From: Pardosa pseudoannulata
Lineage: Eukaryota; Arthropoda; Arachnida; Araneae; Lycosidae
Reading direction: 5' to 3'
Length of the DNA: 64,000 bases
NCBI GenBank assembly: GCA_032207245.1
Contig: CM063499.1
Span: 86,078,466-86,142,465 of the forward strand
The notes below the pieces were generated by a model. It made no database searches and had not been told where the DNA came from. It saw only the letters and a program-made list of their open reading frames with translations. Shown piece by piece: positions 46,867 to 58,486 of this stretch (positions are counted from its first letter, which is position 1; the number at the start of each line of letters is the position of its first letter). The translations under genes and the position numbers were made by a program.

Positions 46867-47049
46867 GATTGCCGAACGATGGCCAATTGGTTAGGGTGCT
46901 GGTCTTCGGTACCGAAGTGGGTGGGTTCGAATCCCACAGTGGCATGGATGTTCAGAGCTGTTCGGAATCGGTTTTAAGCTGTAGGTCCCGTTCTCATTAG
47001 CCTTCGTGTTGCAAAAAGTAGACCTTAGCACTCCAAACCAAACCAAATC
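46867..47049 (+). mobile_element. tRNA-derived SINE, near full length
   Basis: Contains gattgccgaacgatggccaa, ttggttagggtgctggtctt, the B box GGTTCGAATCCC, then ggcatggatgttcagagctg, ggttttaagctgtaggtccc, tctcattagccttcgtgttg and tagaccttagcactccaaac, with an (AAACC)n tail ending in aaatct. Short related words (ctacta / ctactta) flank it, but I cannot fix a target duplication. Confidence 0.92.
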
Positions 47050-48775
47050 TACTTATAGAAATTCTGCTTTGTAAAATAATTGAAAAAAAATAATTGTGAT
47101 TAAAGTACAAGTAATAATAATATGAAAATCCCGTATGGCAATCAATGTGAATAAGTAGAAAAATTCAGTTCGTGACAACTCACAGAAAGTCTGGTTTTCA
47201 GGTTTTAATTCTTTTGGTTAAAGCCTGAATTCAAATAATTGTATTTACGAAAAAAAATTACATAAGTACTACATCCCCTAAGAACATTTGACTATTTCGT
47301 GAGAAGCAGCTTTTGGAGACTTTCTTTCTAAATGCTTCCAATTCCAGTTATGTTGTTTATCTATTGCTATGCATTCTCAGGTATGGTTTTTTTTAAACAA
47401 AAATTAAGTCTCTTTTTGTTTAGTTAAATCTTCTGGCTTTAGTTTGTTTATTTTTTTCCGTGGATGGCTTTGAATTCCACAGATATGCTGCTTAGTGATG
47501 ATGTATCAAAGGAAATAATCATAATTTTATATATATATAGTAATTGCAACACTTTACTTATTCGATGGATAAAGGTTTTTTAATATTTTTTAAAGTGAAT
47601 TTAAGATGGACTCATGTGCAGAAGTCTAGTAACGTAAAGGAGTATGCATTGTCAGCAATTTATTTTATTTTGAAAACAAATTTCAATTAGGTTAATCACT
47701 ATGCAGTAAATCTATGGATTGTTGACTCATCTCTCTTCCATTTTTTTTCTTTCCATTACTAGATGTTTTCATCCCTTGATCCCGCAGATGTTTTACTTGG
47801 GGATAAAGGTTTTAAGAATTAATCAACGATTAAGTGTTTAAGATAGTTTCTGTAAAAAAAAAAGGTAAATGATAAGATTATGTATGAATAGTAATTTTCC
47901 CTGCAAAAAAATTTCAGTTACTCTTATCACTAAGCAGTAAATCTCTGGACTCATCTGGTTTCCAAAGTGATTTTTCTTTCACTCATTGAATGTTCTTTTT
48001 CCCTTATCCTTAGCGAAAATATAAACAATCTCTCATAAATCATCTACTTCCTCTATCCCTTGTCCTTACAGCATGTTGTGATTAAGTGTGTTTCTAACCA
48101 ACCTGTTTCACCATCATCAAAGTTTTCAAAAACTTCTTCATGTTTTGACCAATTACATAAACAAAAAGAAAAAGATAGAAGGATGATTTTTTTTATCCTC
48201 TTTGCTTCGTAATTTTTTGAGATTGATTTTTTTTTTAATCAATGAATTTATTTTTCTTTTATTGAAAACAGAAATATGTCATTTATATAATGTTTTGCTG
48301 GTTTTTAATGTTTTTTTTTATAATTTTAATACACGAGCGTACTTTTAAATAAAGTGATTAGCATAAACATTTTTCGTTCTTTTTTAGCTTTATCAGTGAG
48401 ATATATAATTTGTTTGCTTTGATATAATTTTTAAAATGTTGTTAAATTCTATATGCTTTTCTTTAAATGACTTTGTAATGCGTAAAGCTGTAGGTAGACA
48501 TACCTTAAAACCAAAAATATAAAGCATCGAAAACCAAACACAGAAGATCAGATGTTACTTTTATGCAAAACATATATGAACCCTGAAAATTTTTAATTTA
48601 TCTAGACACACAAAATTCCCAGTTAACAAGAGACTGTTCCTTTTTTCTCACTAAAATTTTCACAAATTCAACACTATGCCTACCGGAATATAATATAAAA
48701 ATTTTTTCAGTCACAGCGTGTGCGATGACCCTTTCTCTAAAAGTCACATTTTATGATGATGTTTGATGAATTATT
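47050..48775. other. AT-rich intron, nothing recognised
   Basis: A weak internal similarity exists between about 47700-47820 and 47930-48020 (cagtaaatctctggact, tcatct, ttttctttc). No coding or RNA feature is supported. Confidence 0.45.
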
Positions 48776-49095
48776 CATGTGCACAATTGAATATATTTTG
48801 TCACAGTTACAAACAAATGTCTTAAAGGATGCATTATATGAAACCTTTCAATACTAACGTATCCCACTGGATACGAGGTTGTTTTGACAGTTATGTTAAT
48901 CTAATAGACCAGGATGGCATGCTACATAAATATAAACAAACTGAAGCTTAACGTGTCACTTTGATCTATTACATGTGAAATAGGTAGGGATTAGAGAACA
49001 TAATTGTGGAAAATGTGACAGGGCTTAATGCATTCCAATTTGTTTGGTATCTACAGCTTAGTCTTTCATGTTTATTATTGAGTCTAAAATATATA

Positions 49096-50300
49096 CAGTG
49101 GACACCGCTTAATGTGATCACGGTTAATGTTATCAATCGCTTATTGTTATCGAAATCACTGGGTCCCGATTTTCTCTATTCATTTGTATGTTAAAATGAT
49201 CGCTTTATGGGATCGTTACATCGGTTAATGTTATCCGTTTTCGAACCTCATTTTAACTGGCAAAGGAATATTCACAATGTATTCAGAAGGAAACCGTTCT
49301 GTTCTCTCCCTATCTCACAGTGGCATGGATGTCCGTAGCCATTCGGAATCGGCTTTAAGCTGTAGGTCCCGGTCTCATTAGCCCTCGTGTTGCAAAAAGT
49401 AGACCGTAGCACTCCAAACCAAACCAAACCAAACCTGTTCTCTCCCTTGGCTGTTGTTTTAATTTCAGAGAATTCTCCTCTTCAACCTAGGGAGAATGAA
49501 CAAAGGAGTGGAGTTTACACGTTCCTAGAATTTTTCAGAAATACGCATACCCTAATGTTCAATGGTTGTCAGATAAGCAGAAGGCAACACATGATTATCG
49601 GAACTGAGAAGGAGCGTATTCCCATTTTATGCCTTGCTCGCTTACGTGCAGTTTGTCGATGTGGAAGCCAGAAAGCGAAATGATTGAACGTTAAAACAAA
49701 AGATCAAAATTTTTAACCGTTTTGACAGGTCATCAAAACAGGTTGTCAGATAAGCAGAAGGCAACGCATTCTATTCGGAACTGAGAAGGAGTATTCCCAT
49801 TTCATGCCTTGCTAGTTTAGATGCAGCTTTCAGATATGGAAGCCAGAAAGCGAAATGATTTAACGTTAAAGCTAAATATCGAAAATTTAAATGGATATGA
49901 CAGGTTACCAAATATGAGTCAGCACAATTCTGCAGCTCAGTTAAACATTTCTCAGCCTTTGAATTGCATTGAAAAAGTCGAAATGTGCAGAACAACTCCG
50001 CTCCGACTACTTTAAAAAACATTACGAACAATTTATCAATGAGCTTCTTAGAAAAAAATTGTAGACAATCAACAATTGATCATTTTTTTAAATCATGTAT
50101 ACAATTCTTATGTTTGAAAGGTTAATATACAGTACATAAATATAAGGGGAGTTTTTGTCATTTTATTTTGAAATTTAGTACGTGTGAATTAAAAGGGGGG
50201 GTAAATTTATCTAATTTTGCATATCGTAAATTGTTATCAATCGGTTATTTTTATCTAAATTCCGGTGTTCCAAACTGATCACATTAAGCGAAGTCCATTG
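49096..50300 (+). mobile_element. Tigger/pogo-type DNA transposon (copy 2) with a SINE inside
   Basis: Flanked by TA (49094-49095 and 50301-50302), with inverted ends CAGTGGACACCGCTTAATGT / CAATGGACTTCGCTTAATGT. The frame 49821-50015 encodes MQLSDMEARKRNDLTLKLNI, LPNMSQHNSAAQLNISQPLN and EKVEMCRTT, the CENP-B/pipsqueak-type DNA-binding domain at the start of pogo/Tigger transposases. About 120 bp of the region before it is partly duplicated (49560-49680 and 49740-49860: ggttgtcagataagcagaag). The catalytic domain is deleted. Confidence 0.85.
49312..49435 (+). mobile_element. SINE, 5'-truncated, with 12 bp target duplication
   Basis: Starts inside the body (cacagtggcatggatgtccg), continues with cattcggaatcggctttaag, tctcattagccctcgtgttg and tagaccgtagcactccaaac, and ends in (AAACC)n. 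The duplication TGTTCTCTCCCT lies directly on both sides (49300-49311, 49436-49447). The 5' truncation indicates incomplete reverse transcription. Nested in the Tigger element. Confidence 0.93.
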
Positions 50301-50539
50301 TATAAATGTCTGCAATACTAGTAAAATACGATTTGTCTGAAAAATGTATTCTTATAAATACATAGGAGAAATACGCTATTGTATACATTTTATAAAACTG
50401 AAAATATGTCAAATTTCTGGACTACTTTGGATACTCTTTCAATTCTAGCCTTTCACTCTAGATAATGCTTGATTTGACCGATACGTCAATGTAATTCTTA
50501 TCTCAGATAGTCTGGGATGGCACATTACATAAAACACAT

Positions 50540-50890
50540 CGCTCAGTTTTAAGAAAAACTAATTACTGAGTCATAGAGTAACAGTATATTATAAAAATGT
50601 TCAAACCAAAACTGAAATTTGACTTTAAATGCTTATGGACAAGTACAGCGTGATTCATGAGTACGACTACTCTTCAAGAACAGTTTAAAGTACAGTAGAA
50701 CACCATTATAAAGACCTGCAAGGAGCCTTAGTTTCGTCCTATGCATTGGAAACTTTAAGATAAATATTAGATCTGAATACTGGTTAGAGTTAAAACGCTT
50801 TGCTTACGTTATTTAAAATTAATTCTATGCATCTGTTACTCCATGAATCACATTACATTTTCTTCAATAAGTATTATGGAAATAAAAAAG
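50540..50890. other. Intronic sequence, nothing recognised
   Basis: No feature supported. Confidence 0.45.
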
Positions 50891-50894
50891 GGTT

Positions 50895-51534
50895 TTAACA
50901 CTTGGCATGCGGATATACTTCACCGCCAACTTACGCATGCAGCGGGCGTTTTTTCGTGAATCGAGCGAAAGTTTAGTTATTCAGAAAAATCGCAGTCAAT
51001 CGAAAACTACTTTGTTTTTATGAACGAAACTTTTTTTATTTTACACTTTAATATATACTGTATGATTATTTAACAAAAAAAAAACAATATTTTTACGAAA
51101 TCACAAAAATAAACGATTTTTAAAATGAAAGTCCGATAATCTGTCAGCGCCTATTTCTTCATCACTCTCTTTGTCACGACGGCTCATTTTATCCATTTTG
51201 TATTCAACAATAAAAAAACCAAGCTTCAAATTGACAAAACACGACTTGTACGTTCTGGAGCTAGGAATTCGATGGAAGACGAAATAACGCAACAAAAGAC
51301 CGAGTCACTCGACAATCCTAACTTGTGGAAAGAAAAAATGCAAAGCGTTGCATAGCAACACAAACAACACGCATATAATGTCACACATACATATAATTAT
51401 ACGTATTTAGTAGATTTGTGGTGGTGAGCGGGTATCCACCACCAATCTACTCAATACGTATTTTTGCGTGACCCGCGCTTCAGTGACAGACTGTAAAAAA
51501 CGTAAAAATACGTTGCCCGCACGCGAGGTGTTAA
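50895..51534 (-). mobile_element. piggyBac-like non-autonomous element
   Basis: Flanked by TTAA (50895-50898, 51531-51534), with ends TTAACACTTGGCATGCGG and, from the right, TTAACACCTCGCGTGCGG. The minus-strand frame 51101-51295 includes MDKMSRRDKESDEEIGADRL, a short acidic/basic stretch that could be a transposase N-terminus; no catalytic domain follows. At about 51397-51467 there is a large imperfect hairpin (tacgtatt.agtagatt.gtggtgg against ccaccac.caatctact.caatacgta). Its ends relate it to the repeats at 1436-1606 and 53746-53786. Confidence 0.75.
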
Positions 51535-51582
51535 AATAATTCAAACAGTTTGACAGGATAATTAAATACACAATTTGATCTA

Positions 51583-52095
51583 CAGTCTGTCATATAAGAG
51601 CGTGTCCTCTATTTCTCTGAAAATACAAACGAATGAGTTAAAAATACATTTGTACCGTGTAGTATACATATTAAACTGAAATGCATTTCACCTAATAAGT
51701 TGTCCACTCCCCATTATTATCGATTATGCACGAATCACTTTATCATTCGATTTTGACGTTGGGCGGCATTTACTCCGTTCTGGTAGGTCGTTACCATTTT
51801 GTACCGCTTTATAACGTGCTGCCCACATCTTAAAGAACGACTCCGACTTTCTCGTGTACCGGGCTGCAGCTGCACGAGACATTTTGGGTCCTTTTGGGAT
51901 GGTGACACAGAAACACTGCCTCAAAACGGCTCGCATACGCGGCACTCATTTTGGAATTGTTGATATACACAGCAAAACACATCGAATAAAGAATATAACC
52001 ATAAAACATTCTTCTCTAATGTGTGAAGAACACGAACAATTAAGCCGGTATCTGCTGACGAAGTTATGAGCGACACGCTTTTATTGAACAGACTG
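51583..52095 (-). mobile_element. Tc1/mariner-type element keeping the transposase N-terminus
   Basis: Flanked by TA, with ends CAGTCTGTCATATAAGAGCG / CAGTCTGTTCAATAAAAGCG. On the minus strand it encodes MSAAYASRFEAVF, then (one frame over) HPKGPKMSRAAAARYTRKSE, SFFKMWAARYKAVQN and DLPERSK. This is the paired-type helix-turn-helix N-terminus of an arthropod Tc1/mariner-type transposase. Everything after the DNA-binding domain is deleted, leaving a 513 bp element. Confidence 0.82.
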
Positions 52096-52439
52096 TATAT
52101 AAATCAGAATGCAATCAAAATAGAAATTCAATTTGACAGTAAAAAATAAATAATAAATACTCTAGCTAACTGACAACTATGAGAGAACTGGAAAAAGTAA
52201 GGTTACAAGTCCTCTGACAAAAATTCTTATTAATGAATTCGAAGAAACACAGTGGTAGTAAGCAATCCTATATATTACTTACTTCACATGTATTACGTAC
52301 CAATGACTTATGATTGAGATAACAGAAAACATTAAGACACCAGATACAAATGAGCTAAGACTGACCCTTCTGCAGACTTTTTTTTTTATTTACAAATATA
52401 TTTTTGAACAATCTGGTGACATAAATAAAATATATTCAG

Positions 52440-52745
52440 TCTCAATATGGAGACGCCGTAAACTGCTGGAATGTTGGAACAACTCCCGATGATGACGCTA
52501 TTTTCAGATGAACAAAATGGTTGAGCATTCCCTGCCTCTGTTGAAGTTCTCCGTTCTCTTTATCTTGGCCTGATTTTCTTCTGATGGGGCCATCAAATCT
52601 GCCGAGCAAAATACAAAGACGACTGACCCGCGTTAGCAACCCCTCTTGTCCAATGGGGTCGAAGAGGCGTTCACTGACATCGTCCTTGTCCCTCGGTCAG
52701 TCTCCCGCGCTGGTATTGTCCAGCAGTGTAACTCATTCTTACAAC
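52440..52745. other. GC-richer patch of unknown origin
   Basis: This ~300 bp stretch is close to 50% GC in a region near 30%. The minus strand has a 65-codon frame (FDGPIRRKSGQDKENGELQQ, then RQGMLNHFVHLKIASSSGVV). Read on the minus strand it is followed by an AATAAA-type signal (about 52425) and an A-run at 52381, which suggests a retroposed sequence or a retroelement end. I do not recognise the protein and see no target duplication, so origin and function stay open. Confidence 0.35.
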
Positions 52746-52899
52746 ATGGTCATTGTGGTTATCGAATTATATATTATATCGGTACTTTAGTCTATAGACA
52801 TTCAGATCGTGGAACCTTAAAAAAATTTTTTCCACTTCGGAGTCAGTTTTGAAATGTTGTTTTTCCAAGGACAAAGAGATGAAAATGACTCAGAACGTA

Positions 52900-53210
52900 A
52901 TTTAGGCTGTAGTGGGGGTAACGCATTCATCTTCATGTGAATTGAGAACGTTTAGCGACACCTGTTGACAGCAATACACCCTGATAGAAAACTGGGGAAG
53001 GCGCTTTCTAAGGTTAAAACCAGAATGCTCTCGCACTTTTCGGCAGGAAACCTTCTTACTGGAGTCACCCTCTGTGTGATCAACACCTTCTGCTGTTTGA
53101 ATTGTGATTGGCTAAATCTTGGCGTTGTGACGTCACAGAACGGCATTTTCAAATCACCATCTACTCTAAAGAATGATACAGACATGGTTTCTCGGTCGAA
53201 TTAGGTTTCA
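52900..53210. promoter_or_regulatory. Possible promoter-like or LTR-like patch with a TGACGTCA site
   Basis: A moderately GC-rich segment with an inverted CCAAT box (gattggct, 53106-53113) about 20 bases before a perfect cAMP-response-type palindrome TGACGTCA (53128-53135). The pairing is typical of vertebrate and arthropod promoters and of LTR U3 regions. No transcript unit can be tied to it, so this is a weak call; it may be debris of the same unknown element as 52440-52745. Confidence 0.25.
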
Positions 53211-53305
53211 ACACCATTTTTAGCTATTTATTTAACAGAAATTTAATCTAACACATAATACAAAATTAACTCCAACATTATTTACGTATTAACCTATCCC
53301 TCAAG

Positions 53306-53464
53306 CAGGGGCGTACCCAAGGGTGGGGGGTTCAGGGGTTTAACCCCCCCCTCCCCATTGAGCTCAGGTAAAATGGCAAAAATAAAAATTTTAGTAGAAA
53401 TTATTCTAGCTATTATTTTTTAGAATTATGAAGCCCCCTTGAAAAAATTCTGTGTATGCCACTG
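53306..53464. mobile_element. hAT-type MITE, 159 bp, with 8 bp target duplication
   Basis: Ends CAGGGGCGTACCCA and, from the right, CAGTGGCATACACA. Flanked by CCCTCAAG (53298-53305) and GCCTCAAG (53465-53472), an 8 bp duplication with one mismatch, as expected for hAT elements. It contains a G-run/C-run pair (ggtggggggttcaggggttt, then aaccccccc) able to fold into a hairpin. Non-coding. Confidence 0.78.
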
Positions 53465-53554
53465 GCCTCAAGTATATAATCTAGGAGGAATTTTTAAAAA
53501 TCCATACCTGAAATCTACAAAATTGATTATTTTTAAACAAAATCAAAGTGAAAG

Positions 53555-53741
53555 AGGCTAGCTGAACGATAGCCAAATAGTAAGGTGCAGCCCTTCAAAA
53601 CCATGTGTTCACAGGTTCGAATCCTGCTACTGACAGGGATGCTCGTAGCCATTCCGAATCGACTTTAAGCAGTAGATCCCGGTCTCATTAGCGCTCGTGT
53701 GCAAAACAGTAGACCGTAGCGCTCCAACAAAACAAACTAAA
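53555..53741 (+). mobile_element. tRNA-derived SINE copy, diverged
   Basis: Contains ggctagctgaacgatagcca, gtgttcacaggttcgaatcc (B box), gggatgctcgtagccattcc, ttaagcagtagatcccggtc, tcattagcgctcgtgtgcaa and tagaccgtagcgctccaaca, ending in an A/C-rich tail. It is followed directly by a piggyBac-type end (attgtatgcggtacacgtac, 53746-53786). Confidence 0.85.
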
Positions 53742-53745
53742 CACA

Positions 53746-53930
53746 TTGTATGCGGTACACGTACTAGTACGTTTCATAGGCGGCTACATGAGCAACTAAA
53801 GTGAGCAGTAGACCCTATAAATGAATTCACGAGGTTGGCTCATTTAGTGGCCCACTGTGTGGATGCAACCGGTAAACCCTCTTCCAACGTCACCATCAGG
53901 AATTTGTGAACAATTGGACATAGTGGTGAG
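53746..53930. repeat. piggyBac-type end fragment plus dispersed repeat
   Basis: cacattgtatgcgg followed by cacgtactagtacgtt matches the complement of 1565-1606. Further on, gtggatgcaacc, acgtcaccatcag and gtgaacaattg match the complement of about 8340-8410. The pairing suggests that both loci carry pieces of the same transposon family. Confidence 0.55.
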
Positions 53931-54039
53931 GCTACATATTTTGTACGCGTTAGTTTGTGATTCCTTTTTTCCGGTAGAGAAGGAGTAGATTTTCTCTGTT
54001 ACAACGAGAAATTTTAGTTCTTTTTTAGTTTAGGTTGAT

Positions 54040-55202
54040 TGTGATACATTAATGCTTAATGTGTCGTTAATCTATTATACATGAAATAGTTTGGGCACAG
54101 TTAAAGAACGCATAATTGTACAAAATGTGACACATGACCAAAAAGGCTTAATACATTTTATGAGGTGAAAATTGTTAGCTATCAACTGAAAAATCCGCAT
54201 GATCTTCAAGAAAAGAAATTCTAACCAGAATATGCTGCCTTTACAAAACATACATGTTGACTAATAATAAAGCCTTAACTAAGACCTCGGAGTGAAATGG
54301 TATTTTTAGCACCATTTGAAATTTCATGTCAAATGATGTAATCATCTCATTTATACCGTGTGATAATTTAAATTTTATGAGGAATTCACTCGTCAGAGCT
54401 CTTGTTACCTTACTTTTTAAATCACCTACGCATCCCAAACTAAAATATTCCATAAAGAAACTGACGCATTTTTCATGGGCACAACCGAAATATTTTCTGT
54501 CATACTGACAAACGATAGTCCTAAATGTCAAAAATTATGTTATATACACATTTTCAATCTTCGCATATCACGCTAGATACGTGCTTATTTTGACCGATAT
54601 GTAAGTCTTACCTAGGATAGGCTGAGATGACACATTACATAAATATGAATACATTGAGGCTTAATATATCATTCATCTATTACACATGAAATAGTTTGGG
54701 CACAGTTGAAGACTGCATAATTTTGCAAAATGTGACACGTTGTGAGCGAAAGGGCTTAATGCATTCCGAATTGATCGGTACCTACAGATTTAGTCTGTCA
54801 CGTTCATTATTTGGTCCAAAGTATATCTAAGCATCTGTAACTGTAGTAAAATACGCTTTGGCTAAAAATTCTACTCTTATACAATAGCCAATTTAAGTCA
54901 TATCTCAGACAAGTTCGAATGGCACATTATATAAATATCTATCCATCATTAATCTATTACACATGAAATAGATTAGGCACAAGGAAAAAAGGCATAATTG
55001 TGTAAAATATGACACGTTGTGAGCAAAAGGACTTAATGCATGCCTAATTCATCGGTACCCAAAGAATTTCTCTGTGAAGTTCACTATTTGGTCTATAGTA
55101 AACTTAAGCATCTGAAACTCTAGCAAAATACAGTTTGGCTGAAAATTATTTTCTTATACATTAGCCAATCTAAGCCATATCTCAGATAAGTTGGAATGGC
55201 AC

Positions 55203-55263
<61 letters not shown>

Positions 55264-56690
55264 ATGCATTGAGGCTTAATGTGTTATTAAATCATTAATC
55301 TATTATACATGAAATAGGTTAGGCACAAGGCAAGAGGACATTGTGCAAAACGTGACACGATGTGAGCGAAAGGGCTTAATGAATGACGGATTGATCGGTA
55401 TCCACAGCTTAATCTGTCACTATTTGGTCTAAAGTATATCTAAGCATCTGTAATTCTAGTAAAACACGCTTTGACTGAAAAATCCGTTCTTATACATTAG
55501 CCAATCTAAACCATATCTCAGATAAGTTGGGATGGCACATTATATAAATACCAATACATTGAGGCTTAATGTGTCATTAATCTATTACACATGAAATAGG
55601 TTTGGCACAAGGGAAGAGACATAATTGTGCAAAATGTGACACGTTGTGAGCGAAAGGGCTTAATGCATGCCGAATTGATCGGTACCCACAGATTTAGTTT
55701 GCCACGTTCACTATTTGGTCTAAAGTATATCTAAGCTTCTGTAAGTCTAGTAAAACACGCTTAGGCTGAAAATTCCATACATTAGCCAATCTAAGCCATA
55801 TCTCAGATAAGTTGGAATGGCACATTATATAAATATCAATACATTAAGTGTCATTAATCTATTACACATGAAATAGGTTAGGCACAAGGAAAGGTGGCAT
55901 AATTGTGCAAAATGTGACACGATGTGAGCGAAATGACTTAATGAATGACGAATTGATCGGTATCCACAGCTTAATCTGTCACGTTCACTATTTTGTCTAA
56001 AGTATATCTAAGCATCTGTAATTCTAGTAAAATACGCTTTGGCTGAAAAATCCATTCTTATACATTAGCGAATCTAAGCCATATCTCAGATAAGCTGGGG
56101 TGGCACATTATATAAATACCAATACATTGAGGCTTAATGTGTCATTAATGTCATTAGTCTATTACACATGAAATAGGTTAGGCACAAGGGAAGAGATATA
56201 ATTGTGCAAAATGTGACACGTTAAAGCGAAAGGGCTTAATGCTTGCCTAAGTGATCGGTATCCACAGATTTAGTTTGTCACGTTCACTATTTGGTCCAAA
56301 GTATATATAAGTATCTGTAATTCTAGTAAAACACGCTTTGGCTGAAAATTCCATACATTAGCCAATCTAAGCCGTGTCTCAGATAAGTTGGAATAGCACA
56401 TTATATAAATATCAATACATTAAGGCTTAATGTGTCATTAATCTATTACACATGAAATAGGTTAGGCACAAGGAAAGGTGGCATAATTGTGAAAAATGTG
56501 ACACGTTGTGAGCGAAAGGACTTAATGCATGCCTAATTCATTTATATCCACATTTTTTCTCTGTCACGTTCACTACTTGGTCTATAGTATACTAAAGCGT
56601 ATGTAACTCTAGTAAAATACGCTTTGGCTGAAAATTTCATTCTTATACATTAGCCAGTAAGTATTTATATATAATATAAGAACTACAATA
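54040..56690. repeat. Satellite-like array, unit about 290-320 bp, about 7 copies
   Basis: Units share tgaggcttaatgtgtcatta, atctattacacatgaaatag, gcataattgtgcaaaatgtg, acacgttgtgagcgaaaggg, cttaatgcatgccgaattga, tcggtacccacagatttagt, ctatttggtctaaagtatat, gtaattctagtaaaatacgc and ttggcacattatataaat. Copies begin near 54650, 54945, 55270, 55560, 55850, 56125 and 56420. A partial unit at 54040-54160 is separated from the rest by unrelated sequence (about 54165-54540). A (TA)n tract (55206-55261) has grown inside one unit at its own tatata position. Confidence 0.93.
55206..55261. repeat. (TA)n microsatellite inside a satellite unit
   Basis: The unit's cacattatataaatatc segment is here replaced by a long pure TA tract, an in-place expansion. 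Confidence 0.95.
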
Positions 56691-57560
56691 ATTTTGTGTG
56701 CACTGAACATTTGTGTAACGACATGGAAAAAGTTTTTCTTAGTTTAAATGGGAGAGTTTTTGAATAAAAGATTTTACATTATACGTAGGGGTTGTTTTCT
56801 TCCAGCAAATACAAAGATATTAACAGCTAAGTTTAATTATTTTGCTACCTGAAATCGCTGAACACTAAAATTAAAAACCGAAAGCAAACCTTAGTCCTGT
56901 ACAACACCTTTGTCCCTTTACCCTTTGAAAGAAATGCGAAGTGATGTTTTGAATTTTAACAAAAAAAAAACTTTTTTGTGAAACTTATTTTGCGCGCTTG
57001 AAAGAATGTTTTTTTGGAAAAGCCATTTTTTGTCTTTTTTGATTGGCTGGTTTGCAGCCAAAAAATCAATGCAGTAGTGACTCACTTTTTGCTTTTTTGT
57101 TTTTTCTACGACTTTTTCATCGCTGTAGTCAAGCCGACAGGGCTGGAAGCGGAGTTCAAACTTCAAAGAGAAGATAGAGTAATTATATCAACAACTTGAT
57201 TTTGATTCTTTTCATTTTAGTTTTTTTTTTGCCATTTAAAGTTTTAAATCGCCAATCATTTTTTGCACCCTTAGCCTTTCGTTTTTCCACCCTTTATCCT
57301 CCTTGCTGCACTAACTGCATGCCTTTCAAAGACTTGAGACTTTACCATGCAATTCACGTTCAAAATTGACTTCAGAGTCAAGCTTGTTTTTCATACGTTC
57401 TTCAAACTGAATTCTTAACAACTTATCGGTGAATATTTTTTTTTTCTATTTGTAATCCTAAACCATCTATCCACAAGAATATATTATTGCATTGCTGTAA
57501 TTTTTCTTTTTGCCACATGAAATCAGTTACCAACTAGAGTACGTATTTGCTAAACTCCAA
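56691..57560. other. Intron; weak exon-like segment at about 57130-57176
   Basis: tcatcgctgtag is followed by an open stretch (KPTGLEAEFKLQREDR) and agagtaat. The composition is coding-like, but the phase required after exon F would meet a TAG before the possible donor and no family match is recognised. I do not call an exon. Confidence 0.3.
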
Positions 57561-58247
57561 TCCCCTATATAATAATAGCCTAAGGTGTCTGTCGGCAAAT
57601 TTTTGAAGCGGTTGTACCTGGAATGGATTCCTCGGCTAAGCAGGCGATTAAATTTATCAATTTATTCACGTAATAAATAGGTAAAAATAACATTTTTTTT
57701 CTAGCATTATGACGTCATTCCTTTAACCATCTCATATAATCATTTCTTGTTTTAAATTATTTAAATATCGCGTGCATTATTTTCATACGTTTTATCGCTG
57801 AACTTACATATTAAGCAAATAATTTTCTTTTATATTTGACTTAAATAATAGATTAAGTATATAAGTGATAATTTTAAATTCAATCATCGATTATTTTTTG
57901 TTGTAATGAAAATTTTATCATCGGTATTAACAATAAATTCTTTTCATATAAGTCGAGGACTACTAAATATCTAACTTTTAATTTATATATATTTGGAAAT
58001 TAAGAAGTTTGTTTGTTTGTTATACATAACCACATGGTTTGACTAAATGAATTCCATGTGATTCTAAACTGCATTACAGGATCGGGAGACTCTAGAGGAG
58101 TATGACGATAAATAAACTATTGAGAGTGAACCAGATAATTCTCAGCCAAAAAACAAACCATTTTATTACCTGCCTCATTGGGTACTTAACAGTTCTGGAA
58201 TATTAAAAATTTTACTGATCCCGTCATATGATGGGCTATATGCTAGT
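57561..58247 (+). mobile_element. Non-autonomous Helitron
   Basis: Starts TCCCCTATATAATAATAGCC after host A and ends with CCCGTCATATGATGGG, then ctatatg, then CTAGT. The base after the end is A rather than the usual T. Its 5' portion is shorter than that of the copy at 32159, and it shares the tagaggagtatgacgataaa / ttctcagccaaa block. No coding capacity. Confidence 0.82.
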
Positions 58248-58346
58248 AACAAATAATTGCCTTTCTTGCTTTCTAACACAGAAATTAATCACAAATGAGA
58301 AAATTTACGGAACTAAAATCCAAATTCAAAACAATTTTCTATGAAC

Positions 58347-58486
58347 GAACTCTGTTCTTCGATGTCGAAGTTCATGGGCTCAAATCCTAAAGGCGTAAAC
58401 ATTCGTAACTGTTCGAAAATGGCTTTAAGAAGTAAATAAGTTGTAAGCCCTTGTGTAGCAAAACACTATATAGCAGAGTTCCACAT
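58347..58486 (+). mobile_element. Degenerate SINE copy
   Basis: Contains ttcttcgatgtcgaagttca, tgggctcaaatcct (decayed B box), cattcgtaactgttcgaaaa, tggctttaagaagta and gcccttgtgtagcaaaac. Old and incomplete. Confidence 0.65.

Larger units (their letters stand above)
48780..50540. repeat. Satellite unit (about 310 bp family) split by a Tigger element
   Basis: 48840-49095 carries the landmarks of the satellite at 54040-56690: tggcatgctacataaatata, gaagcttaacgtgtca, tctattacatgtgaaatagg, aattgtggaaaatgtgacag, ggcttaatgcattcc and ggtatctacagcttagtctt. The unit continues after the Tigger element at 50303 with ctgcaatactagtaaaatac, gatttgtctgaaaaatgtat, tctcagatagtctgggatgg and cacattacat. The junction text (gagtctaaaatata / ta...ctgcaat) lines up with ggtctaaagtatatctaagc in intact units. 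Confidence 0.78.

Noticed and set aside
57130..57176. Possible exon encoding KPTGLEAEFKLQREDR
   Set aside because: In the phase demanded by exon F it contains a stop before the candidate donor, and no family similarity is recognised.
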